In this document: positions 1 through 9,601 of the stretch, piece after piece
How positions within the stretch are numbered: position 1 is the stretch's first letter
How the letters are laid out: each line of letters opens with the position of its first letter
DNA from: Seison nebaliae
Lineage: Eukaryota > Rotifera > Pararotatoria > Seisonacea > Seisonidae
Reading direction: 5' to 3'
Assembly (NCBI GenBank): GCA_023231475.1
Contig: JALJEE010000037.1
Coordinates: 1 to 60,649 of the forward strand
DNA length: 60,649 bases
Position numbers and translations under genes: made by a program
The notes under the pieces: model-generated
What the model was told of the DNA's origin: nothing
Database searches by the model: none
Seen by the model: only the letters and a program-made list of their open reading frames with translations

Positions 1-150
1 CTATTGATTCTTATATACCAGAAATACTAAAGAACCAGTTGGTATCTGGTAAGAATCTCATTACCAATAACTCCTCTAAAGAGTTATCTTCTTTTCTTTA
101 TAATTTGCCCCGTGGGGATTTGATTCATTAATAAAAAAAAAAAAAAAAAA
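1..150 (+). mobile_element. LINE 3' end (C-terminal codons plus A tail), copy 1
   Basis: An open frame enters from the left edge and ends in NLPRGDLIH followed by two stop codons. A run of A begins within about 10 nt, at 131-150. The last 30 residues match another piece in this window near 6260-6355 (shared pattern GK/RxLIT, then NLPRxDLI, then stop and A-rich tail). A repeated coding 3' end running straight into poly(A) is typical of 5'-truncated non-LTR retrotransposons. The 5' part lies outside the window, so the clade cannot be named. Confidence 0.6.
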
Positions 151-297
151 TTTCTGCTTATCAAAACGTTTTTTTTCTTGTCCTACATAATCATAAAATT
201 CAATTCATCGATTTCAATATTTTGAAAGTATTAGGAAAACTCTATCATAAATGGAAAATCAGTATGGTAATAATGGAATTTTAAGAAAAGGCATCAT

Positions 298-303
298 GTC
301 TCT

Positions 304-364
<61 letters not shown>

Positions 365-371
365 AGGGACG
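298..371 (+). tRNA. tRNA-Asn (anticodon GTT), copy 1
   Basis: A complete 74-nt cloverleaf can be drawn. The acceptor stem is GTCTCTG with CAGGGAC (one G-T pair). The D arm is GCGC/GCGC around AATCGGTTA. The anticodon arm is TTCGG-CTGTTAA-CCGAA, giving anticodon GTT, and the T arm is GGTGG-TTCAAGC-CCACC. The discriminator base is G. A T5 run at 377-381 fits RNA polymerase III termination. No intron. It is identical to the copy at 745-818. Confidence 0.97.
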
Positions 372-744
372 TCTAATTTTTGACAATTAGTTAAGAATAT
401 TTATACTCTCCGTTTCTACATCAGAAAGTAGATTGGGTGGAAAATTATTTCAAATGGATCAATCTGTCACTGATAGTTTTTCTTTTCACTCTCTTAGTCG
501 ACCAACAGATCGACTCTGAATGAGCCGTATAAAACGACTGAGTCGATCGTTTTGACTGTTTAACAGGTCTACTTCGTACTGAAAAGAATTACAAGACAAT
601 TATTTAAAAACTTTATGATCCACTAAATTTTGTAATTAAAGTTGACTGTGTAAATAAATCTCTTAATTCTAATTTCTTTTGAAAAACTTAGTCTTAAATA
701 TAAAATTGGTATGCTAATATTGAAATCATAAGATACCTGAACAT

Positions 745-750
745 GTCTCT

Positions 751-811
<61 letters not shown>

Positions 812-818
812 AGGGACG
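745..818 (+). tRNA. tRNA-Asn (anticodon GTT), copy 2
   Basis: It is identical over all 74 nt to the copy about 450 bp upstream, with the same arms and the same GTT anticodon. It is followed by its own T5 terminator at 822-826. Flanks differ apart from a short CATG just before the 5' end, so this is an older local duplication or a pair kept alike by gene conversion. Confidence 0.97.
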
Positions 819-2519
819 TAATTTTTCCATTATCAAATTTTAAGACCATATCGGGAAATACTTCAAATTGAAGCAGTTGGAAGTTAAAAACTAACAATAT
901 TGTTGTCACATTTCTAACGTGATTTTCAACTAATTATATTATACAATTATCTTCATTAATTTTTTCGAGGGTTCCTTTTAACAACTTTTTTTACGTCTGA
1001 ATAACTACTATAATTTCTGATAAAATTATATTTTAAAGAGAGAAATATATATCATGTAAAATCGACTCAAATTATTGTGAAATACTTCCGAAATAAAACT
1101 TTATTTTTTTATTTTTCAAATTCTTCTTCTGATGTTACAAACTTGTAAGTTAGTGGGAATTAAAATTTTCTGAAATTTAATCTTTAATTTACTGGTAGTG
1201 AATTTTAATTGAAAATGATGAGTAAATTTTAATTTTAAATCAAAATATTTGAAAATAGTTTCCGAATAATTGGGTTTGTTTCAGAGACAGAAGCAAATTA
1301 TTCTACATTTTTTATCTAATCTTAAGATTAAAAGATAAGTATAGTTTAAGAAGGATATGAGAAGAAAGTTCTAAAGAACAATATTTTGGAAATTTAATAG
1401 TTGGTAAGGGAGAACCGTTATTTATTCCTAAAATGTTTGACAACTTTATTCGAGTCGTTATATTCGTTAGTTGGAAGTGAATATAAATGTCAAACTTTTG
1501 GATAAGTGTCAAGTATTGTGAAAAATAACAAAAGTTCCTTTTTATTGCATCTCATCTGTTAATAACTTAATGATACAACAGAACTTCCACCCCAATCTTT
1601 CTTCTTTGTTATATAATAAGTTCAAGTTGAAAAATGGAATTCAATTATTCTTTTTATAAAACTCAAATAAACGTAACGAAATAGGAATGTTGTGAGCATT
1701 TTCTCTCCTCTCAAAACTGTTTGAGGGCATTGAGAGAAGTCGAATTTAAATCGTAATAATTCGCGTGTGCAGAGGTGAGAAAAATAATTAGATTTTGAAT
1801 GAGGAAAGCGCTAGTAGAGTTTTGAGGAAAAAAATGGAAGAAAAGTTGAATGGAAACGACAGGAAAATTTGAAAGTTTATATAAGTTTCATTTCCTGATT
1901 AAAAATTGGTTTATTCATATCATTCAATATTTTCCTTTATAATCATTTGAATAAATGAATAATTTTAATTTCATCTATTTGATTAGCTCGCTAACAATCA
2001 GACCAGTGACGATTTAACAATGGAACGTTTTTCTTTCTTCTGTCAAACAAATGTCCGAACGGTACATAATTTTCTATCGGATAATCGATTTCCACCCGTC
2101 TAATAATCTAATGGGCGAGTTCATTTGAAAGTGATTATGATGTCGGTTGAATGGATTCGAAGGACGGAATTTGAAATAATTCCTGATAGAAATTAAGGAA
2201 TAACGGTAGAGAATGTAAGAATAATAATAAAAATAAAACGATTTTTCTAGAGTAGAGAGGATAAAACATTTATTACAAGAATGGAAGGAGTTATATGGGT
2301 GAAATATAGTGGAGATGGAGACACGGTCCTAGTCTTATGCATATAGACGTTAGTTATATCCGTAAAGACTGAATTACAATGAAATGTTTGTTATTTGATA
2401 AACATTCCGTCTCCTTTCATTCTCCTTCTTTTTTCCTCATTGAACATTTCTTTGCATCATATACTTAATATTAACTTAAGTGAAATTTTTTTCTTGTCAA
2501 AAATTAGAAGAAGGAAAAA
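819..2519. other. Gene-free stretch between tRNA-Asn and CCDC81
   Basis: About 1.7 kb of AT-rich DNA. The open frames are short, begin at non-ATG codons or lack plausible composition, and no RNA gene or long repeat was seen. The distal part must hold the CCDC81 promoter. A TTAG acceptor-like site lies about 16 nt before the CCDC81 ATG. Confidence 0.5.
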
Positions 2520-4824
2520 ATGATGACATCTCCAATAAATTATGAGACGATCTGGAAGAACTTATGTGGATGGATTGTCGAACAGTTACATAAGAAAAAA
2601 GTTTATTACTCTTCATCCATCCATCCACTCATCATGTCCTCTCCCAACGTCAGAATGTGAAACTGTCAAAATTAGGTATAATGTTCTTGTTGAATATTGA
2701 TGGGAAAGAAATTAAACCATCATTCCGATTCAGTGAATCGCTGATGCGATCAGCGCAATTGAGAGAGAAAAAGCAATTTCCCCAACTCTTATCCAACGCT
2801 CATTTGGTTAAAACGAATTGTGTCGAGTTAAACTTCTCAGCGATAGCTGATCGTAGTCACTGTGAACGTGATATCGTCGAACTTTTCTATCGAAAACAAA
2901 TTCAAACTTTCATCAAGTTAATTCAGTCCGATGACTCTAATAACGCATCTTCTGATTAGAACGATGTTTGAAGAGAAGAAGAGTTCACTTGAATTCCACA
3001 ATATCGGAAGAATGATTAAGAAACATAATAAGATTATGTTCATTTTCAATGACGATTTTTTCAGAAATTTCATCTGTTACGAAATCGATAAAAAAGTTCT
3101 ATTTTTCCCTTCCAGTTATTGGGAGAAACCTTCATTTATAGACATCTACATCCAAATCTGTTGACTTAACATTAATTGGTCAACAATCACGAATCTCGGT
3201 GACTGCCGATGGCAATCGGTTAGTCGATTAATTTACCAAAATTATTCATTTGACTTCACTTATTTCATATAACTAGAATTCCAAATGAATCACCAATAAA
3301 ATTTCATAGACCAAATTCTTCAATTCTTCTCAACAAATCTATCGATTCATCCAATCTCACTCCGATTGAAAACAAGATGATTCTCTCTCACTATCATCGA
3401 CGAACGTCATCGAATTGTTTAAAGAAACTCTTTACTTCTTCATTTGAATAAAATGCCACCCCTATTTTCTTTTACAGTTTCAAATTCGTCTAATCATCAT
3501 TTATGTCCCAATTGTCATACGAAAAATAGTAGGAATGTTCCGAATTTCACTAAAAATCATAAATTGAAAAGATTAGAAAGTGAAGAAGATAAATTGTTGC
3601 TTCAAAAAAGTTTATTAGAAGCACAAAACTTTTACGAGAATAATAAAGTTCTCCTTCCACTTTTCCCGTTCGGAACTTATTTGACTTTTTTCTAGCGAAA
3701 ACAATTGCAACAACGTGAGAAAATGAAAGAAGTGCAAAATTACAATTACGAAACAATGATGCAGCAGAAGTTGAATAAGAAGTCGTCTACTCAATTACAA
3801 AATGAAAATGTTTCATTTGAAATTGTCTCATTTGAATAATTTGTGAAATTTTAGAATAATTTCTTTCCGAGAAATCTTTCCAATGTTTCAGCGACAAAAC
3901 GAAAACAATTTGCGGCACAACTTGCGACACAAATCGATTTTGTCACTAGTCGACGGAAGGAGAAGGAAAAATTAGACAAAGAACGACAGGAAGAAGAAAG
4001 GAGACAATTGACCCAACAGTTCCACATTTTCCAATAAATTACTTTTCGACTCTTTTTCTTCTCTTAAGATTAATCGAAGATAGAAATCGCAATATTCAAA
4101 AGAAGATGGAAATGCAAAAAAATTTAAGGAGCGAATTAGATGTTCAAATAAAAAACGGTCGTGAAATTCTCCCGAAAATTTTAGAAGATTTATCTTCCGA
4201 TGTTCCTCATAATTTTCTAATAATGTCTTATGAGTTTATCTCTCAATTAATTCTTTTAGTTTTTTGACAAATATCGTACGGAGAAGGAAGATGCAATGAA
4301 GAAGAAACGATTAGAATTGTTGGATTTAGCAAAAGAGCAAAAAGCAGAAATCGATCGAAAGCAAAATAGACGAATCTTGGAAAAACAAAGACAGATGGAA
4401 ATCGAATTGGAACAACGTGAACGATTGAACGAAAGGTCATTTATTGTTAATCAAAAAAATTATAAAAACTTTGTTATTTAAAAAAAATGCTAATGTGTTT
4501 TCCTGTTCATTCGATGTGAATGATTTTGAAATATATCCTTCCAATTGTAGTCGAATGAAGGAAAGAAGTGAAAATATTCAAAAAGAATTGGATTATCGAA
4601 GAGATTTGCAACAAAGTTGGTTAGATGCAATTAATGAAAAGAATGCAAGAGAGAACAAAGAGAAGTTCCAGAACACCAACCAGGAATTATCAAGTATTGT
4701 CGTCCATGATCAACTAGCATCTTATCCAAGATGTCATCAATGCAAACGAAGTATTCGTAACAAAGGACAAACTAATGTGTGGAAGGATACGCAACGACCA
4801 GCGGGAAATCGTTTATTCATTTAA
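2520..4824 (+). CDS. CCDC81: CCDC81-like centrosomal protein with HU-type N-terminal domains
   Basis: This multi-exon gene matches the CCDC81 family from end to end. Exon 1 (2520-2600, 27 codons, ATG-ATG start) and exon 2 (from 2654) join into an IW..LC..IVEQL segment followed by VELNFSAIADRS, the pattern of the first CCDC81 HU-like domain. After a 43-nt intron (2917-2959) comes EFHNIGRMI, the start of the second. A later exon has CPNCH, and several Lys/Glu-rich coiled-coil exons follow. The last exon carries CHQCKRS and ends NRLFI, like the family C terminus. Vertebrate CCDC81 is centrosomal and linked to cilia. I could not resolve the exons between 3060 and 3440 with certainty. Six of the seven donors placed here start GTT; the last is GTCATT. 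Confidence 0.8.
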
Positions 4825-5460
4825 AAGAAACTTCATGTCCAACTTAATGAAAAATTTTAATATTTTTAATTACATTAATAATCGTTCATGGAGATCATGA
4901 AATAAAAATCCTAAAATTCTCATGACATCTCAAATCAGACGAAGTCAATTAACCTAATATTTGTAGAGAAGAATATAAAGAAATAAATAAGAATATTTAA
5001 ATCGTTTATTTTTTTCCATAATATCATCAACTCACAAATAGTCATAATAACATGAATGACAAGAAAACGAAATCCAAATTTTATTAGCAGATTTTTTATT
5101 ATACTGATAAAGTAGAAAAATTAAAAGAAGAATTTGGTTATTTCGGAAACTTAAAACTGTAAAAGAAGAATAGATATATTTTATTGAATAGAAAAGCGAT
5201 ATAGAAGGAAGATGAAAAATTCATAAAATGAACGATGACAATACTCGAAACATATTATTGTTAGATCAGAAATATTTATCTACCTTTCATCTTCCAATGT
5301 CGAATATTCCTCTTAATGGTAGATATTTTTCTCGATTGTTCTTGAACTTCTTATCGTCCTTTTAAGAATATTCGACAAATAATTGATGAACGATGAACCG
5401 TTTCATCGGTTGAAATTGACGTTTCTTTCATCGCATTCATCAATTCGAGTTTCTCAACTG
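4825..5460. other. AT-rich intergenic stretch after CCDC81
   Basis: Contains AATAAA-like motifs just past the CCDC81 stop (near 4900 and 4980) that could serve its 3' end formation. No gene, RNA or repeat recognised. Confidence 0.4.
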
Positions 5461-5466
5461 GATGAC

Positions 5467-5690
5467 AATGATGGACATTGATTTTGATTTGGAAGATGAA
5501 GATGGATTAATTGGTCTGTTGGTAATATTGGAAATATGGACGCTATCTATGTACTTTCAACAACATTTGCGTAAGTTCCAAGAATTACATTATCGAATGT
5601 TCCAATCAACCGTTGGTCAATCAAAAAACCAATTAATGCAGCTTCATCCTCCAACTCAAAATCAAAGTCGAAATCCAGATTTTGAAAAAT
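5467..5690. repeat. Imperfect inverted repeat with acidic coding on both strands
   Basis: The plus strand at about 5471-5512 and the reverse complement of about 5635-5680 share some 40 bp with few mismatches. Each arm, read outward-in, encodes an Asp/Glu-rich peptide: MDIDFDLEDEDGLIG on plus and DFDFELEDEAALIG on minus. Both strands stay open across the region (plus 5462-5794, minus 5547-5774). It could be an inverted duplication of a short exon or a hairpin element. No protein family recognised. Confidence 0.5.
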
Positions 5691-6254
5691 ATCCATGGCA
5701 CAACATTGATTGGAAGTTCGGGACGAACTTAAAAGAAATACGGGAGATCTGTAACGATCGTAAGACGAATTCAATTTATAGAATATTCTTGTAATGTTAG
5801 AAGATGTGACGTTCGGATGTAGTCAAGGCAATTAAACTCATATGCGACGAAGTTAAACGAATTAAGATTTCCCGATTATTTATCGCCGAAGCATTCGAGG
5901 AGCTAGTATAAAAGGAGTCGTTAGACCGTAGATCGTAATTGATTAATAAGCTACTATGATACCTACTATGATTCTGTTCTCTACTTTTAAGAAGTATAGT
6001 TTCATCTCATACCTATTTCCTACGTTTGCTCTAAATAAAGACTCTTCTTCACAAAACGCTTCACTTATAATGTTCATGTCAACATTGAGAGTCATCATTG
6101 CTGTGCATTTCATTAATTTACATTTGGGTTGTCGACAATATCAAATTGATCTTCCTGATTTACGTAATTTTTTCCTAACGAAAATGAACTTATTATCAAT
6201 GATTCCAATTTTTGTTGCCATAGACATTGTGGATAAAACGTAAATTATTCATAA

Positions 6255-6378
6255 TTCAACTAATAATCATTGGAAGAAAACTTATCACTGATAACATGTA
6301 CAGTAATCTATCTCATTTTCTTTTTAATTTACCCCGAAGGGATTTGATTTTATAATAAATAAAAATAAAATAAAATTT
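6255..6378 (+). mobile_element. LINE 3' end, copy 2 (same family as window start)
   Basis: The frame here reads GRKLITD, then SHFLFNLPRRDLIL, then stop, followed at once by an A/T-rich tail (AATAAATAAAAATAAAATAAAA). It aligns to the last 30 residues of copy 1 at the left edge. No upstream reverse-transcriptase sequence is attached, so this is a strongly 5'-truncated insertion of about 120 bp. Confidence 0.6.
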
Positions 6379-6568
6379 ATATTTTAGAAAAAGAAATTCT
6401 CGAACTTTTATATTTTAAAGAGAGAGTATTGAAAATCAAGAGTTTACTAATTTCTGGTTTTTTTATTAAAATTCTTGTCTCCAACGACATTAATGTTACA
6501 GAACTTTCTTCCTCCGAGAAGAACATCCTCAGAGCATCAACGTTGTAAAAAATAAAATTTCATTAAAA

Positions 6569-6690
6569 TGACGTACCTCCCCACTTCATACCTTCTGCCC
6601 TTGTACGTTCCCACTTCGAACTTTCTCTTTTTGTATCTTCTCACTTCGTACTAAAAATTCGACATACCTCCTTGAATTCGTACTTCCACT
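6569..6690. repeat. Degenerate tandem repeat, about 30-bp unit
   Basis: Three to four successive units of 29-34 bp carry a CCCACTTC(A/G)(T/A)AC-like core followed by a pyrimidine stretch and TTGTA. They appear as CCCACTTCATACC, CCCACTTCGAAC, CTCACTTCGTAC and a weaker last unit. Not in an obvious gene. Confidence 0.5.
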
Positions 6691-7086
6691 CATAGCCTCA
6701 ATGATCCTTCCTACAGTTTAATATTCTTATAATTCGACAAGAACTTTTATCTTTTTATCAAATATAATACGTAAGAAGTCTAAATATTCCTCAGAATAAG
6801 AAGAAATCAATTGGTGTAAAATATATATATAAATTATCAAGTAATCAATATCATCCACAAGATGACACATACCAATAGTTATACCAATCATATCAATATA
6901 TACAAATAGCACTACGGGTCGTAGTTTCTCATGGCGACGGGAGATGTAAGAGGTGTAAATGTTCCTCAGACAATGTCAATAGAAACCCCCGATTGGTATG
7001 AAACTCATGGAAAGAGTCATTATCCTCAAAGTATTAATATATTACTTTTATTTCTTCTGATATTTGAAATATCTCTTGAGAGAAAG

Positions 7087-7251
7087 GTGTAGAACTGTCC
7101 AAAAACAGGAAAAAGTGGAATCGAACTGTCCGTAATTTCTTAAAAAGGAGTAGAACTGTCCGTAATTTCTTAAAAAGGAGTAGAAGTGTCCAACGAAGTG
7201 AAAAAAGGAGTAAAACTGTCCAAAGGAGTTTCAAAAAAGGAGTAGAACTGG
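7087..7251. repeat. Tandem repeat array, 30-bp unit, about 5.5 copies
   Basis: The unit is roughly GAGTAGAACTGTCC plus TAATTTCTTAAAAAG. Two central copies are nearly identical and outer ones diverge, some with CAACGAAGTG or AAAGGAGTTTC in the variable half. Because the unit is 30 bp, all frames read through as 10-residue repeats (minus strand LLLFKKLRTV twice), which explains the open frames over it; I do not think it is a gene. The array ends in a small palindrome around TAGAACTGGATTCGTTCTA. Confidence 0.75.
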
Positions 7252-8736
7252 ATTCGTTCTACTCTCGTTCCGAGGAATGCTTTCGTTAATCGTGGGAATG
7301 CTTGAATCTGACAGATCCACTCAGGCCCATGTGCGAGATTATTATGATATACGGTCCTCACCAACTCCTCCTGAATTTATAATTTCTCACCAATCAACCT
7401 TCTCCCATCAAACCTCCTTCCTCATCTTTCCAATGCCTCAAATATCGAATTCATCAGTGAGTTACCGGATTATTAGAGTACTCTAATATTTCGTCATGAA
7501 TGTTCGTGAGATAGTTTTTCCTTCTCTCTTTCCCTTTTTTTATTTATATATTCTTTTTTTTTCTAATTTTGTTCATTCGTTTAACTTATTTTATATTTTA
7601 TCCTTGATTGAAATTTTCCCCCTTGTTTTGTCTAACTTTATTGCCATGGGATGGTGATGAACTGTAGTAACTTTTCCACCATAAGATGACCTGTTTTGTT
7701 TTTCAGAGTATTGGTTGTGGTAGTTTCCAAAACCGTTGTTTGGTGATCTTCCTGGTTGCATTTGACATACTCGTTCTATTCCAGTTTCGTCTAGGTTTTT
7801 TAATGTCATGTCGTATTTCGTTAAAAGTGAGATCATGTTGGTATTCGTTGTCTGTTCCTGAATTCCTTTTTGTCTCATAAAGTTTCTTTATTATTCACTG
7901 CTCAATGGGATTAGCAATAAGCTCATTATAGATTTTTTGAATTCTGCTGAAAATTGATGTGGTGTTGGAGTGCAATCCATTGCTGCATTTATATGTAAAT
8001 ATTTGCTGTATAGTGAGGGTTCTTTTTTTATTACTGTTTATAAAAATCTTCGTAGATGCGTTCTTCTTTAGACTTTGGACATGATAATCTTTATATCATT
8101 TTTAGCGCGTCTTTTAACATGTACCTGCCTAACCTTTTCATTATTACACTTTGTCTCGCGATCCATTAAGGCTTTGAATTTTCTTAATCCATGTTGGAGA
8201 TTGAAGTCTTTTCTAATTCTTTGCTGGTTCTGACAATAATATTGTTACCAACATTTATTACGAATTCAAAACAGTCCAAACCATCCAATTTAGTTAACCG
8301 TAGAAAACAGAATGAGTAGGATTTTCGTTTTTCTGTTTTTTGTTGTTAAAATATTTTTCTGTTCAGTAATTCGTTGTAGTTTTTTTCGAATACTTTTGTT
8401 AAAACTAGTTGAAACCGTTATGGACGACTATCATCTCATATTCAATACACGAGTGTCAAGTTCGTTGAACTGAATATTCTTCAACTTGAACCTTCTAAAT
8501 TTTAAAATATTATGATATCGTTTATAGAAATACCTCAAGTAGCTGAATTACAAAAAGTTCATTTTTGAAAATACATTTTCTGAATTAAAATTAATGTAAA
8601 TTTGAGAGTTCTAAATTTTTAAAGCAATTCTGAAATATTAAAATTTGCGATTAGAAAATATTTTTTATAGGGAATACCAAAAGAAATTGAAGGTTCAATT
8701 AAAGTTGAATATTAAATATAATTGAAATAAAAAGAA
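7252..8736. other. Gene-poor stretch with one unclear minus-strand open frame
   Basis: A minus-strand frame at 7591-7878 (95 codons, Gln/Asn-rich, opening MRQKGIQEQT) looks coding-like in composition. Coding-like pieces such as NELIANPIEQ continue upstream to about 8240, but not in one frame. I cannot assign it to any family, and it may be a decayed sequence. The rest is AT-rich and featureless. Confidence 0.3.
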
Positions 8737-8739
8737 AGC

Positions 8740-9211
8740 AACAGTTCATGAATTGAAGGACAATATTTCGGAGACTTATAACTTTTTTGATGGACCATTT
8801 CCAAAAAAAGGGAAAAGGGGTACAACAGAAGAGTCAATGGGAAGAAGCATCACAATTGAGACACCCTTCTTGAAAAACAGCCTTGGAGATCGAGTTATCG
8901 AGATTTCAGGGACATATCCATCATACGCTTCTACGGCAACTGTAATGTTCCATCTCTTTCTTTGTTAACTAGACTAATCTTTTTAATATTTACAAAGACG
9001 TGAACTTGGCAAACAAACGAGAGAAGCAGCCACTAATGAATTGGAATGTAGTGTATATGGAGAAGTGACGATTGATACGGATGATGTGGTGCCAATGGAG
9101 GAGCAGCAGAAAGAGTCTCGTGTTACACTTCATGAAATTAAGCAATACAAGTTCCCAGGTCGAAGTGTCCAAATCGATAAAGTGTTGAAAAAACCTCAAC
9201 ATTTAAAATAA
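8740..9211 (+). CDS. Small unidentified two-exon gene
   Basis: An open frame from about 8740 reads ATVHELKDNISETYNFFDG and continues through a Lys/Gly-rich stretch to ISGTYPSYASTA. A second block at about 8998-9208 reads RELGKQTREAATNELE, an acidic stretch, then KQYKFPGRSVQIDKVLKK and a stop. A weak intron at about 8949-8997 can join them in frame. There is no in-frame ATG near the start (the only local ATG gives M-N-stop), so an upstream exon is likely. No signal peptide or membrane segment. It converges on the phosphatase gene. No family recognised. Confidence 0.4.
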
Positions 9212-9601
9212 ATTTATCTTTCTTCCTAAAATCCATTCGATATATCATGTTCAAAAGAAATTTTAACAATCTTTTTTGTTTTGATTTTTTTTGATACAAA
9301 GAAACAATAACACAAATATTTTTCTCAATGGTATTTATATCTCAAAAGAAAATATCCAAAAATTGACTATCAGTACCTTTTGTTGGTTAGAATTAATTTA
9401 GTTCACCTTATTTTATAGTGGTGGAGAGATTAAATAATTGTTACAATTTAATATCTCATATGATATGAAGTGTTATATGATTGGAATATATGATTGGAAA
9501 TAAACTCTTTTTATCGAATTGGAAATGATGGAATTAATGAGAATTAATTCATTAGAATAACGGGTTGGTCACTGGATGATTATGATATAGGTGGATCAAG
9601 T

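Noticed and set aside
5547-5774. An LSM/Sm-type protein on the minus strand (RLIGTF, TYANVV).
   Set aside because: The resemblance is limited to a few residues, the frame stops at once and Sm2 motif residues are missing.
7034-7364. Leu/Phe-rich peptides on the minus strand across the tandem array.
   Set aside because: They are translations of a 30-bp repeat with no start context or conserved domain.
7591-8240. A retroelement polyprotein piece on the minus strand.
   Set aside because: No diagnostic motif of any retroelement family could be seen, so it is left as an unassigned open frame.
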